From Prevotella sp. (GTDB lineage: Bacteria > Bacteroidota > Bacteroidia > Bacteroidales > Bacteroidaceae): 24,214 nt of DNA. The stretch is from NCBI GenBank assembly GCA_017430675.1, contig JAFRMM010000013.1, positions 1 to 24,214 on the forward strand. Reading direction: 5' to 3'. Positions within the stretch are counted from its first letter, which is position 1. Every line of letters starts with the position of its first letter. Below are positions 16,225 through 24,214 of this stretch, piece by piece. Position numbers and translations under genes: made by a program. Under the pieces are notes generated by a model. That model ran no database searches, was not told where the DNA came from, and saw only the letters and a program-made list of their open reading frames with translations.

Positions 16225-16650
16225 ATGAATATGAAGAGGTTATTAGCCATATTGTTACTCTTGATTCCAAACCTTACCCTTAGGGCACAGGATGAGAGCA
16301 AGCCCTTTCGCGCGTATGTGTATAATAATGAATATGAAGTCTATCTCCGTATAGACTTCTACGATGAGTCTATTACCGTACCTGGACAAGATCTATATGG
16401 CCAGTTGCCAGGCTATCTCGGCAAGAAGAACAACTCCTTCTGCTGGTTAATCACCTCTGCCAAGGTTAAGGACCACACAGCCGAAATATCCATGATCAAT
16501 GACTACGGCAGTGAAGACCTCACCGCTACATTGACGGTGAAAGACGACTCTCTTTACGTACTTAAACAAGTAGAAGGAAGTACGCTCAAGGTTCCGAAGA
16601 ACAGCAAATGGCAAAAACTGCCAAAGACCCTTGAGTTCAAGCGTCGTTAA
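16225..16650 (+). CDS. Small secreted protein, unknown function
   Basis: A 141-residue protein with a classical signal peptide (MNMKRLLAILLLLIPNLTLRAQ, cleavage near residue 22). The mature part is strand-rich (FRAYVYNNEYEVYLRIDFYD, CWLITSAKV, TATLTVKDDSLYVLKQ) and looks like a small beta-sandwich or lipocalin-like fold, but I recognise no family. It has no lipobox. It starts 19 nt after a -7 box and lies 36 nt before nth, with which it may be co-transcribed. Either start (Met1 or Met3) is possible. Confidence 0.75.
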   Translation: MNMKRLLAILLLLIPNLTLRAQDESKPFRAYVYNNEYEVYLRIDFYDESITVPGQDLYGQLPGYLGKKNNSFCWLITSAKVKDHTAEISMINDYGSEDLTATLTVKDDSLYVLKQVEGSTLKVPKNSKWQKLPKTLEFKRR

Positions 16651-16686
16651 AGAAGAGAAAGAATCCATTTATCAATTTGCCGACAA

Positions 16687-17337
16687 ATGAAAAGAGTAGA
16701 ACGATATAAGATGATTTTGGCACACTTCCGCGAGCAGATGCCGAATGTAAACACAGAACTGGAGTTCGGTAGCGTATTCCAACTACTGGTTGCCGTAATC
16801 CTCAGTGCGCAGTGTACAGATAAGCGCATCAATCAGGTAACACCAGAACTGTTCCGTCATTTCCCTGATGCGAAGACTATGGCCAAGGCAGAGCCCGAAG
16901 ATATTTTTGAGTATATCCGTAGTGTATCATATCCGAACAGTAAGGCTTCCCATCTTGTTGAGATGGCCCGTGTACTGGTTGAGAGGCACAACGGCGAAGT
17001 ACCTTCCGACATGAATGCCTTGCTGGATCTGCCAGGTGTAGGGCGGAAGACATCGAATGTCATCCTTAGTGTGGCTTTCGGTAAATCGGCGCTCGCAGTA
17101 GATACACATGTCTATCGCGTTGCACACCGTTTAGGTCTGGTTGACAGGCAGGACAATACTCCCCTGAAGGTGGAACATACCTTGACAAAGCACATTCCTC
17201 CACAAGACATCCCCAATGCTCACCACTGGTTACTATTACATGGCAGATATGTATGCACATCACGGAAGCCGCATTGTGAAAAATGTGAGATTGAGCATCT
17301 TTGCCCAAAACTCATCGAAGGATCAAAACTCGGGTAA
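16687..17337 (+). CDS. nth: Endonuclease III, DNA glycosylase/AP lyase
   Basis: A 216-residue base-excision-repair enzyme removing oxidised pyrimidines. It shows the helix-hairpin-helix LPGVGRKTSN with catalytic Lys121, the catalytic Asp139 in VDTHVYRV, and a 4Fe-4S loop with Cys190, Cys197, Cys200 and Cys206 (C-x6-C-x2-C-x5-C). Length fits the family. Its stop is 8 nt from the convergent small periplasmic gene; I see no clear terminator between them. Confidence 0.97.
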   Translation: MKRVERYKMILAHFREQMPNVNTELEFGSVFQLLVAVILSAQCTDKRINQVTPELFRHFPDAKTMAKAEPEDIFEYIRSVSYPNSKASHLVEMARVLVERHNGEVPSDMNALLDLPGVGRKTSNVILSVAFGKSALAVDTHVYRVAHRLGLVDRQDNTPLKVEHTLTKHIPPQDIPNAHHWLLLHGRYVCTSRKPHCEKCEIEHLCPKLIEGSKLG

Positions 17338-17345
17338 ATTGGCTC

Positions 17346-17795
17346 CTAACGTTTGGGCGTCTGTCTCCTGAAACCGCTCCAATTCCTAAACGCACGGCGG
17401 TGGAAACGGTCTTCCGCCATGATAGCCTCAAAAACCTTTGAAGGTTGAAGAACCTTGAAGAATTTATTGTGGTAGGTCTGCTGAATCGTCTTCAATTCCA
17501 ATTCATAGATATCACGCTTCTGTACCATTTTCTTACATTCTTCCTCGTTTGACGGTCTTTTACTACACTCATTTTTGATCTTATCATAGACCACCCGCTG
17601 TTTTGTATGCATTTCGCGCAGGAGAGGAAAGAACTTCAAAGCCTCATCATTTGTCAGTTTTGCTTCCTGTGTTATAAACTGCTCCATCTCAGCCTGAAAC
17701 TTCTCAGGAGAGAACTTCTCAGGGGTATCAGATAAGATAGGAGTTACAAACCCCACCAGCAGCGCACAAACAAACAATAACTTCTTCATCTTCAC
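17346..17795 (-). CDS. Small periplasmic helical protein, Spy-like in layout
   Basis: A 149-residue secreted protein: signal peptide MKMKKLLFVCALLVGFVTPILS, then an all-helical, charged body (EKFQAEMEQFITQEAKLTNDEALKFFPLLREM..., basic C-terminus). The 'kLT..Ea..f.pl..em...' stretch recalls LTxxQ-type Spy/CpxP periplasmic proteins, but the match is loose. It is the last gene of a unit with an ECF sigma factor and a membrane protein (11-nt gap), a position where Bacteroidetes often place such envelope-stress proteins. Confidence 0.7.
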   Translation of the reverse strand: MKMKKLLFVCALLVGFVTPILSDTPEKFSPEKFQAEMEQFITQEAKLTNDEALKFFPLLREMHTKQRVVYDKIKNECSKRPSNEEECKKMVQKRDIYELELKTIQQTYHNKFFKVLQPSKVFEAIMAEDRFHRRAFRNWSGFRRQTPKR

Positions 17796-17806
17796 TTCTT
17801 TTTTAT

Positions 17807-18145
17807 TTAATAATCTGCCAGATAAGTATAGATGTCATGATTATCAAGCATCATATAGTCTGCAGCCTCATCAAAGGCCTCATCGACAGATTCCTGCTGG
17901 GCAGTCATCTGGACAGGAGACTTCTGTGAATCTGGCATCGCCAACCACACGCCAGCACATATCATCAATGCACAGATACTAGCGGCTGCATAAAAGACCG
18001 GACGCAACCATATCGACTTCGCCCGTGATCTGCGCTCTGGCAGTGTTGCCATCAACTGATCTGCAAATTGGTCGAAATAACCATCAGGAACAAGGAAAGG
18101 ATTCCGCTTCCCGACCCGCTCTTCTATAAACTTTTCTTCATTCAT
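17807..18145 (-). CDS. Probable anti-sigma factor, single-pass membrane protein
   Basis: A 112-residue protein directly behind an ECF sigma gene. It starts MNEEKFIEERVG, then has RNPFLVPDGYFDQFADQLM, a 'NPF.VP.GYF' motif common in Bacteroidetes proteins encoded beside ECF sigma factors, a single membrane helix (about 47-69) and an acidic C-terminal tail of about 40 residues. This N-in layout suits an anti-sigma factor holding the sigma at the membrane; no zinc (ZAS) motif is seen. An earlier in-frame GTG at 18184 overlaps the sigma gene, but the ATG at 18145 gives the usual family start. Confidence 0.7.
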   Translation of the reverse strand: MNEEKFIEERVGKRNPFLVPDGYFDQFADQLMATLPERRSRAKSIWLRPVFYAAASICALMICAGVWLAMPDSQKSPVQMTAQQESVDEAFDEAADYMMLDNHDIYTYLADY

Positions 18146-18176
18146 CGCATATATGACGTATAATTTTCCAAAAGGT

Positions 18177-18719
18177 TTAATCACGTGCTCTAAAAAACTC
18201 TGAGATTTTTTTTACCGCAATATGGTAGGAGGCTTTCAGCGCTCCTTCAGAGGTATTAAGCAACTGACTGATCTCACTATATTTCTTCTCATCGAAATAG
18301 CGCAAGAGAAATACTGTGCGCTGCACGTCAGGCAGAGAGGCAATTGCCTCCTGCAGCATAGCCTCCGCCTCAGAACCGTCAAAATAGTTATCTGCCATGA
18401 GACTATTGGCAATGGGAATTTCCTCCATGCTTACAGACTGGTGTTTATTGCGACGCAGGAAATCAAGGCTCTCATTGATGGCTATACGGGAAAGCCAAGT
18501 ACTGATCTTCGAATCACCATGGAAGAAATCTATACCGTTCCATGCCTTCAGGAACGTATTCTGCAACACATCGTTAGCATCTTCATGCGTCAGAACGATA
18601 CGACGGATTAACCAATACAGTTGCTCAGAATACTGACGTACCATGAGTTCGAAACCCTTACGCTGAGTCGCCCTATCAGAAAGCAACTGACTGATTTTCT
18701 GTTCATCACGCTCATCCAT
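18177..18719 (-). CDS. ECF-type RNA polymerase sigma factor
   Basis: A 180-residue group 4 sigma factor. Region 2 is visible as SEQLYWLIRRIVLTHEDANDVLQNTFLKAW and ISTWLSRIAINESLDFLRRNK, and region 4 as LPDVQRTVFLLRYFDEKKYSEISQLLNTSEGALKASYHIAVKKI with the helix-turn-helix. No regions 1.1 or 3, as expected. The ATG at 18719 (MDERDEQK) is preferred over a GTG at 18725. It follows the L,D-transpeptidase gene by 18 nt and precedes its probable anti-sigma factor, so the whole run may be one unit. Long quotations are split because of field limits. Confidence 0.95.
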   Translation of the reverse strand: MDERDEQKISQLLSDRATQRKGFELMVRQYSEQLYWLIRRIVLTHEDANDVLQNTFLKAWNGIDFFHGDSKISTWLSRIAINESLDFLRRNKHQSVSMEEIPIANSLMADNYFDGSEAEAMLQEAIASLPDVQRTVFLLRYFDEKKYSEISQLLNTSEGALKASYHIAVKKISEFFRARD

Positions 18720-18737
18720 AGACACCCAAATTAGACT

Positions 18738-20315
18738 TCACTTAAGCAGGAAATGCCCACCCGCACGACTGATGACCTTGTCGTACCCATAGAGGTCAGG
18801 CCAAGTCTCAACAACACCTGTCGTAGGATTAGGATAAGCAGTATAATATATAATATATAAAGGTACGTGTGGGGATATTTGCTGATAAGTCATAAGCCTA
18901 TATGGCTTCGGATCGTCAGCATGTTGGTTCAGATAGTTCCATCCACGCTCTGTCTCAGGTTTGATGTCCATGGAGATACGAAGACGGTCTTTCGTCCATT
19001 CATCTGCATCAGGCATCAGGAAACAGGCCAGATCAAAGGGTTTCTGCACACGGACACATCCATGGGAAAGTGTACGTCGATCCTTATTGAATGCACCTCG
19101 ATTACTGGTGTCATGCAGATAGACATCAAAATCGTTGGGAAAACGGAATACGATACGGCCAAGCGAATTTCCAACCCCACCTTTCTGTCCGACACGCAGA
19201 CGACCAGACCTCAGTTCTGATGGCGTGACCTTGGAGGGGTGAAGGGTATCACCTGAACTGCGGTCGATGATGTAATAGCGATTGCGTGCAAAATAGGCAG
19301 AGTCACCACCACGATGAGACACTTCATTGACAATGATGTTCTTGGGGATGTTCCATTCTGGGTTGACTTGCATATAACGGATCTCACTATGCAGCAAGGG
19401 TGTCTTCGTTGTTGTGGCACCGCAGACAATGCGCATGTTCAGGACGGAGTCTCCACCCATAGCCCATAACTGCAGAGCAGGGATGTTGACCAACACCATG
19501 CGTCCTTTTTCCTCTGGCTGTTTCATCTGCCATCTGCACCGCTCCATATTGACAGCCAACCTATGACGGGCCTCTTTGTCACTGGTCTTTCCTAATTGTT
19601 CCTGAAAGATCTGGAACAAATGCCCTGTAGGATGGGATTCCCACAGATATTCCATCCTATCCTTAGAGATAAGTTTCTGAAGGGACTCCTGGTAATCAGG
19701 CGCTTTCACCTCGTAATCCAAAAGTCGTGCATAGCCACTCTGGTTTGTTTTGTAATCCAGTTTGTTCAGCAGTATGTCTGGACGTACAAACCCATAGCGC
19801 TGTCCTGCCGTATAACGAATGTAGGCTTTAGAAAGATGATAGTCAAGACGGGGTAACACTTCATTGATACTCACCCCGACAGAATCAAAGGCAAGACTGT
19901 GGACAACACGAAGGTCTTCCTCTATCTGGGGGATAAAGAAGGCTGCTGTATCAAGACCATTTCGTGTCAATTCACGACGCAGGACTGACAACAGCGAGTC
20001 CGCCTCAGGCACTACACCCATTCGCGTGAACCATAATGGCTTATCACCAAAAGGTCCACTGGCAGCATAGCGCTGTCTCACTACCTTATCACCTTCCCAT
20101 AAAACAGAATCAGACTTCAACAAACTATCCAATTGCTGTTCCAACTGAAGCGTGTCTAAAGAATTGACATATATTCCGAAAGCAGAAAGTTCAGCCTCAG
20201 ACGGCTCACGGTTTCCGATAATACAGGAATCCAAGAGCAGACAGGCACCGAATATTAGAACGACTAACGGATGGAAACCTTTCTCACGACTTTGCCAACC
20301 TTTACGATATAGCAA
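18738..20315 (-). CDS. L,D-transpeptidase lipoprotein (YcbB/YkuD family)
   Basis: A 525-residue envelope enzyme of the YcbB type, which makes 3-3 cross-links in peptidoglycan or links proteins to it. A lipobox LLDSC anchors it. The YkuD catalytic domain (about 270-470) holds YLHDTSNRGAFN and SHGCVRV with nucleophile Cys420. The N-terminal scaffold of about 200 residues matches the larger YcbB class, not the short YkuD. The only plausible start is TTG at 20315, since no ATG precedes the leader; this overlaps the upstream gene by 52 nt in another frame, suggesting coupled translation. It is followed by the ECF sigma cluster. Confidence 0.92.
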   Translation of the reverse strand: MLYRKGWQSREKGFHPLVVLIFGACLLLDSCIIGNREPSEAELSAFGIYVNSLDTLQLEQQLDSLLKSDSVLWEGDKVVRQRYAASGPFGDKPLWFTRMGVVPEADSLLSVLRRELTRNGLDTAAFFIPQIEEDLRVVHSLAFDSVGVSINEVLPRLDYHLSKAYIRYTAGQRYGFVRPDILLNKLDYKTNQSGYARLLDYEVKAPDYQESLQKLISKDRMEYLWESHPTGHLFQIFQEQLGKTSDKEARHRLAVNMERCRWQMKQPEEKGRMVLVNIPALQLWAMGGDSVLNMRIVCGATTTKTPLLHSEIRYMQVNPEWNIPKNIIVNEVSHRGGDSAYFARNRYYIIDRSSGDTLHPSKVTPSELRSGRLRVGQKGGVGNSLGRIVFRFPNDFDVYLHDTSNRGAFNKDRRTLSHGCVRVQKPFDLACFLMPDADEWTKDRLRISMDIKPETERGWNYLNQHADDPKPYRLMTYQQISPHVPLYIIYYTAYPNPTTGVVETWPDLYGYDKVISRAGGHFLLK

Positions 20316-20590
20316 CCTTTGGGAATATTCAGTTCAAACTTCTGAGCAGGACTGTCAACTTGCTGCTCCAACACTTTATTGCCGGTTAGTGAGACAATTT
20401 CAAGTTTCATACCTTCACCACCCGTCACATAAAGGGTACCTTGCGTAAATGATATGGTCACTTCTTCCTCCTGGGATTCCATAATGCCAACATGATAGTT
20501 CCAAAGGACATTGCAACTGGCCTTTGACGGAGTCAGCAAGACGAAAAACAAAATGGCCGAGGGTATAAGTAAATTTCTCTTCATACGCAT
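20264..20590 (-). CDS. Tiny secreted protein consisting of a T9SS-like sorting domain
   Basis: A 108-residue protein: signal peptide MRMKRNLLIPSAILFFVLLT (cleavage near SKA), then a mature part of about 80 residues that is almost entirely a type IX secretion type A sorting-domain-like fold (VTISFTQGTLYVTGG, KLEIVSLTGNKVLEQQ, FELNIPKGCYIVKVG). The tail ends in RKVSIR. No cargo domain is present. It has its own perfect promoter (20602-20633) and overlaps the L,D-transpeptidase start. The first ATG (20590) leaves a very short leader from the predicted start site, so the in-frame ATG at 20584 is also possible. Confidence 0.8.
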   Translation of the reverse strand: MRMKRNLLIPSAILFFVLLTPSKASCNVLWNYHVGIMESQEEEVTISFTQGTLYVTGGEGMKLEIVSLTGNKVLEQQVDSPAQKFELNIPKGCYIVKVGKVVRKVSIR

Positions 20591-20601
20591 AATATCCTGT
20601 G

Positions 20602-20633
20602 CAAAAGTATGAAAAAAAACTGAATCCACCAAA
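20602..20633 (-). promoter_or_regulatory. Promoter of the sorting-domain/transpeptidase/sigma unit
   Basis: On the minus strand TTTG (20630-20633), a 20-nt spacer and TACTTTTG (20602-20609) fully match the Bacteroidetes consensus. It lies between rnz and the small secreted gene, showing that a new transcript starts here, running towards 17346. Confidence 0.75.
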
Positions 20634-20666
20634 CTTTTCAGTAAAAAATATACGTTTTGGGGGCAA

Positions 20667-21581
20667 TTATATATCAAAAACGTCCATTTCATTTGTCAGA
20701 AACGTGTTTTCAAACACTTCTTTTGCCTCAATAAGCAACAATCGTTCATCTTCATACCGAGAACTGTAATGGCCAAGGAGCAACCTCCCCACCCCGGCAT
20801 CATGAGCCACCTTTGCAGCCTGACGCGCTGTGGAATGGTAATACTTCTCAGACTGGGGAAGATGATCATCACCATAGGTGCTCTCATGATAAAGGGTGTC
20901 TATGCCTTTCAGTTTCTCGCAAAGATGCGGCATATAACGGGTGTCACTGATGTAGGCATAAGCACGTGGTCTGTCAGCAGGAATGACAAGACTGCTGTTT
21001 GGGATTACTTCTCCATCAACGGTCGTCCAGTCTGCTCCATTCTTGATATTTCCCACCTGACTGACGGGGATACCATATACCTCCATCATCTCCCGTCGGA
21101 TATGTGGCAGTGTTGGTTTCTCCTTCACCAGATATCCGCAACAGGAAACACGATGTTCCAAGGGAATACTTTCTACCGTAATACTCTTGTCCTCGTAAAC
21201 CACCTGTTGCATTGTCGTATCTACAGGATGGAACACCACATCAAAGCCCAGATCATGGGTAAAGAACGCTATCTGCCGATCCAATTCTGGCCCCAAGGCT
21301 TCTGGTGCATGGATATGCAGACGGGCTGTACGCCCCAGCAACCCGAAAGTTGAAATCATACCGATAAGTCCAAAACAATGGTCGCCATGAAGATGGGTAA
21401 TAAAGACATGACTGAGTTTCGTAAAACGCACCCGACTCTTACGCAGTTGCATCTGGGTTCCCTCAGAGCAATCAAGCATCAACACTTTGTCACGCACCTC
21501 AACAACCTGTGATGAGGCGTAATGACGAAGGGTGGGAAGCGCACTTCCACACCCTAAGATATGTACCTTAAACGGTTCCAC
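20667..21581 (-). CDS. rnz: Ribonuclease Z (tRNA 3'-processing)
   Basis: A 304-residue metallo-beta-lactamase-fold nuclease that trims tRNA 3' ends. The zinc motif HLHGDH is at 63-68; further ligands are in LEHRVSCCGY, SDTRYMP and GHYSSRYEDE. The start MEPFKVHILGCGSALPT is typical ('lGtgsa.PT'). Length fits short RNase Z. It is the third gene of a mazG-lipoprotein-rnz unit (9-nt gap to the upstream gene). Confidence 0.97.
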   Translation of the reverse strand: MEPFKVHILGCGSALPTLRHYASSQVVEVRDKVLMLDCSEGTQMQLRKSRVRFTKLSHVFITHLHGDHCFGLIGMISTFGLLGRTARLHIHAPEALGPELDRQIAFFTHDLGFDVVFHPVDTTMQQVVYEDKSITVESIPLEHRVSCCGYLVKEKPTLPHIRREMMEVYGIPVSQVGNIKNGADWTTVDGEVIPNSSLVIPADRPRAYAYISDTRYMPHLCEKLKGIDTLYHESTYGDDHLPQSEKYYHSTARQAAKVAHDAGVGRLLLGHYSSRYEDERLLLIEAKEVFENTFLTNEMDVFDI

Positions 21582-21590
21582 TTATTTTAT

Positions 21591-22283
21591 TTAGATCTTA
21601 TTGAACTCGTCGTTGGTATCTTCCAGTTGCAAACCGTGCAGATCCACTTTGGGTTTTTCTTTCCAACGATTATATTCAAACGTCTCAATCTCATCCTTTG
21701 GCTTATTGAGGGTACGATATGCTAAGGTATCCGGACCAAGAGTCAAAATCTCATAACAGTTGTTCTCTTCCTCGTCACCTCCGCCTTCACGAACCAGAAA
21801 GATTTCCAGATCACCATTGAATATCTTCCACGTACGATAGATGATCGTACTTTGATCGATGCTCTCAGCAACACCACCTTCCTTGATGCGGATACCAATC
21901 TCATCACTGCCATCCAATGGATCGGGCATCACCCAGTCACCCATCAGGGTGTTGAGATTGATGACAATCTGTGCTTCCTTGAGGTCTTTATCAGCAACGA
22001 CTGCCACACGGTCTGCCACTTGCAATCCCCCGAACACCTTGCCGTTTTCCGAAGCCTTGTCAATGCTTAGTGTCAGAGTGTCACCACTGTCAGTAATCAT
22101 CTCCAGAGTGTTCATTGCCGTACCTTCTGTACAGATTCCATAGATAGTTTTGTCGCGTGGGACCAGATCCTCGACAGATACAGAATCTGGCTCTTCAGAA
22201 GTCTGCTGCTGTTGCTTACCACCACAACTGCCGAGCACTGTCAAACTGACAATTGTCAATACTAAAATAGAGATTTTTTTCAT
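21591..22283 (-). CDS. Lipoprotein, unknown function (lipocalin-like)
   Basis: A 230-residue lipoprotein with lipobox LGSC (Cys20) followed by a Q/E/S-rich linker. The body has an N-terminal part with [31 protein letters not shown], like a small OB/beta-barrel module, and a second part ([29 protein letters not shown]...W) whose 'GdWv..' opening resembles lipocalin-like Bacteroidetes lipoproteins. It is seen between mazG (13 nt) and rnz (9 nt), so co-transcribed. Its leader codons contain the palindrome TGACAATTGTCA (22247-22258). Function unknown. Confidence 0.8.
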   Translation of the reverse strand: MKKISILVLTIVSLTVLGSCGGKQQQQTSEEPDSVSVEDLVPRDKTIYGICTEGTAMNTLEMITDSGDTLTLSIDKASENGKVFGGLQVADRVAVVADKDLKEAQIVINLNTLMGDWVMPDPLDGSDEIGIRIKEGGVAESIDQSTIIYRTWKIFNGDLEIFLVREGGGDEEENNCYEILTLGPDTLAYRTLNKPKDEIETFEYNRWKEKPKVDLHGLQLEDTNDEFNKI

Positions 22284-22296
22284 ATCACCTTATTTA

Positions 22297-23184
22297 TTAA
22301 TATCTATTATCTTTCAATTCATCCTTAGCCTTATTCCACAGGGCATCCATCTCCTGAAGGGTCATATCCTTCAAGGGTTTACCTATCTTAATGCTATGAT
22401 CCTCAATATAATTGAAGCGATCGATAAACTTTCGGTTTGTCTTCTCCAACGCATTATCCGGATTCAGTTTATAAAGTCTGGCAGCATTAATGACGGAGAA
22501 CAGGAAATCTCCCAATTCTTCCGTAGAATGCTCCTTGTCATCTCTAGAGAGTTCAACTTCCAACTCATCCAGTTCTTCTCGCACCTTTTTCCATACATCC
22601 TGACGGTCTTCCCAATCGAAGCCGACATTGCGTGCCTTGTCCTGAATTCGATAGGCCTTAATAAGACTAGGCAGTGCCTCCGGCACGCCAGAAAGAACCC
22701 GCTCGTTGCCATCCTTCTCCTTCAGTTTGATCTGCTCCCAATTTTCCAAGACCTGCGAGACCGTGGTGATATCCTTAGGAGTCTTAGAATCCCTAAGATG
22801 TCCTGGATTTTCAGCCTCCTCTGGCACATAAGGCAATGGCTTGGGATCCTCAGCATCAATCTGCGAGGGATGATAGACATGCGGATGGCGGGTAATCATC
22901 TTCCGCGTCAGCGCATTACAGACATCGGCCATATCAAACTGTTCCTTCTCTTCGGCTATCTTTGCATAGAAGCAGATATGCAGGAGCACATCGCCCAGTT
23001 CTTTGCAGATGTCATGGATATCATTCTTGATGAGGGCATCGCAGAGTTCGTATGTCTCCTCGATGGTATTGGGTCTCAGACTCTCGTTCGTCTGCTTTTT
23101 GTCCCACGGACAATTAGCCCTCAACGCATCCAGTACGTCGAGGAAGCGCCCGAAAGCCTGCATTTTTTCTTCTTTTGTGTGCAT
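22297..23184 (-). CDS. mazG: Nucleoside triphosphate pyrophosphohydrolase MazG
   Basis: A 295-residue house-cleaning enzyme hydrolysing NTPs to NMP and pyrophosphate. The Mg-binding pattern EETYE (42-46) with E62 and D65 (KELGDVLLH) is present, and the second half repeats a degenerate MazG fold with [10 protein letters not shown] and [16 protein letters not shown], giving the usual tandem two-domain protein. It leads the unit mazG-lipoprotein-rnz and is divergent from valS. The name does not mean a link with the MazF-like toxin here. Confidence 0.95.
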   Translation of the reverse strand: MHTKEEKMQAFGRFLDVLDALRANCPWDKKQTNESLRPNTIEETYELCDALIKNDIHDICKELGDVLLHICFYAKIAEEKEQFDMADVCNALTRKMITRHPHVYHPSQIDAEDPKPLPYVPEEAENPGHLRDSKTPKDITTVSQVLENWEQIKLKEKDGNERVLSGVPEALPSLIKAYRIQDKARNVGFDWEDRQDVWKKVREELDELEVELSRDDKEHSTEELGDFLFSVINAARLYKLNPDNALEKTNRKFIDRFNYIEDHSIKIGKPLKDMTLQEMDALWNKAKDELKDNRY

Positions 23185-23203
23185 ATTTTATTAAATATTG
23201 TGG

Positions 23204-23241
23204 CAAAGATACAACTTTTCGCTGGATTTTTACTAATTTTG
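23204..23241. promoter_or_regulatory. Overlapping divergent promoters of mazG and valS
   Basis: TATCTTTG on the minus strand (23204-23211) is 19 nt before the mazG start; TAATTTTG on the plus strand (23234-23241) is 30 nt before the valS start. Both match TAnnTTTG. The -33 region of one falls on the -7 box of the other, so the two may compete for polymerase. The -33 boxes themselves are weak. Confidence 0.5.
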
Positions 23242-23271
23242 CAGCGATTTTTGAAAATAATTAAACAAAAT

Positions 23272-24214
23272 ATGGAACTTGCAAGCAAATATGACCCAAA
23301 AGAGGTCGAATCGAAATGGTATCAATACTGGCTTGACCACAAACTTTTCGCCAGCAAACCCGACGGACGCCAACCCTACACCATCGTTATCCCACCGCCC
23401 AACGTGACAGGTGTGCTCCACATGGGACACATGCTCAACAATACGATTCAGGATATCCTGGTGCGTCGTGCCCGTATGGAGGGCAAGAACGCCTGTTGGG
23501 TGCCTGGTACAGACCATGCCTCGATTGCTACGGAGGCCAAGGTGGTGAAGAAACTCGCCGAACAAGGCATCAAGAAGCACGACCTGACGCGTGACCAGTT
23601 CCTCGAGCATGCCTGGGACTGGACACACGAGCATGGCGGTATCATCCTGAAGCAGTTACGCCGTCTTGGTGCCAGTTGCGACTGGGACCGCACTGCCTTC
23701 ACCATGGACGAGACACGTTCTCAAAGCGTCATCAAGGTGTTTGTCGATCTCTATAACAAAGGCTTGATCTATCGCGGTCTGCGTATGGTGAACTGGGATC
23801 CCAAGGCATTGACAGCCCTCTCTACCGAGGAGGTGGTCTATAAGGAGGAGCAGAGTCATCTGTTCCACCTGAAATATTACGTAGATGGTCTGACACAACT
23901 CGACAACGAAGAGGCTCTGAAGGCCGATGGCAACATCATCCACAAGGATGCCAAAGGTTACTACGCCGTCGTAGCCACCACCCGTCCTGAGACCATCATG
24001 GGTGATACCGCCATGTGTATCAACCCCAAGGATCCCAAGAACCAGTGGCTGAAAGGTCGCAAGGTCATCGTTCCGCTGGTGAACCGTGTGATCCCTGTCA
24101 TCGAAGACCGCTATGTGGATATCGAGTTTGGTACGGGTTGCTTGAAGGTGACACCTGCCCACGATACCAACGACTACATGTTGGGTAAGACCCATAACCT
24201 CGAGACCATCGACA
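23272..24214 (+). CDS. valS: Valyl-tRNA synthetase, N-terminal part (cut by window edge)
   Basis: The frame is open from ATG 23272 to the right edge (314 codons), so about the first third of a class I synthetase charging tRNA-Val. It starts [20 protein letters not shown] and has [15 protein letters not shown] with the HIGH motif (HMGH), then [30 protein letters not shown] and the start of the editing (CP1) domain with [12 protein letters not shown] and [11 protein letters not shown], all typical of ValS. The KMSKS part and anticodon domain are outside. Long minus-strand open frames opposite it are shadows. Confidence 0.97.
   Translation, partial: MELASKYDPKEVESKWYQYWLDHKLFASKPDGRQPYTIVIPPPNVTGVLHMGHMLNNTIQDILVRRARMEGKNACWVPGTDHASIATEAKVVKKLAEQGIKKHDLTRDQFLEHAWDWTHEHGGIILKQLRRLGASCDWDRTAFTMDETRSQSVIKVFVDLYNKGLIYRGLRMVNWDPKALTALSTEEVVYKEEQSHLFHLKYYVDGLTQLDNEEALKADGNIIHKDAKGYYAVVATTRPETIMGDTAMCINPKDPKNQWLKGRKVIVPLVNRVIPVIEDRYVDIEFGTGCLKVTPAHDTNDYMLGKTHNLETID

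Noticed and set aside
22297..23184. MazG as part of a toxin-antitoxin system with the MazF-like toxin
   Set aside because: The genes are 16 kb apart in different units, and MazG here leads a housekeeping-type operon with rnz.
23233..24195. Minus-strand open frames opposite valS
   Set aside because: The plus strand encodes clear ValS motifs in one open frame to the edge, so these are shadows.

Overview
The window looks like chromosomal DNA from a Bacteroidales bacterium, most likely Prevotella or a close relative. Four things point there. Promoters fit the Bacteroidetes pattern (TTTG, 19-21 nt, TAnnTTTG). The lipoproteins and secreted proteins carry Bacteroidetes-style leaders and C-terminal tails. 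The glycogen synthase is of the GT3 (eukaryote-like) type. There is a BspA-type leucine-rich-repeat surface protein. I see no rRNA, tRNA, CRISPR array, insertion sequence or prophage. The species is inferred, not proven.

Layout. (1) 1-165, minus: the first 55 codons of a secreted protein with a C10-protease-type propeptide. (2) 166-722: a gene-poor stretch with several repeat families and two divergent promoters. (3) 723-2063, plus: an AAA ATPase with a DUF4143 C-terminus. (4) 2150-6072, minus: a large BspA-like LRR protein, a strongly folded 116-bp inverted-repeat element followed by a terminator, and a MazF/PemK-type toxin with its small partner. (5) 6195-6878, plus: a GIN-domain (DUF2807) lipoprotein. 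(6) 6950-9485, minus: fabD overlapping an intracellular GH13 alpha-amylase. (7) 9658-11795, plus: an operon of a ThiE/TenI-like protein, prs and a DUF4369-like lipoprotein. (8) 11814-16096, minus: GT3 glycogen synthase followed by alpha-glucan phosphorylase. (9) 16225-17337, plus: a small secreted protein and endonuclease III. (10) 17346-20590, minus: a run of a tiny protein made almost only of a type IX-like sorting domain, an L,D-transpeptidase lipoprotein, an ECF sigma factor, its probable anti-sigma factor and a small periplasmic protein. (11) 20667-23184, minus: mazG, a lipoprotein and ribonuclease Z. (12) 23272 to the right edge, plus: valS, truncated by the window.

How the genes fit together. 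Glycogen synthase and phosphorylase sit in one transcription unit and would make and degrade glycogen in the cytoplasm; the leaderless GH13 enzyme next to fabD could help trim alpha-glucans. The ECF sigma, anti-sigma and Spy-like set, transcribed behind an L,D-transpeptidase, looks like a cell-envelope stress unit. Most other genes are housekeeping.

The most interesting signal is the nested stem structure at 5319-5434 with a terminator on its minus-strand 3' side, just ahead of the LRR gene: a candidate non-coding RNA or attenuator that I cannot assign to a known family. I did not find a clear new defence or mobile system.
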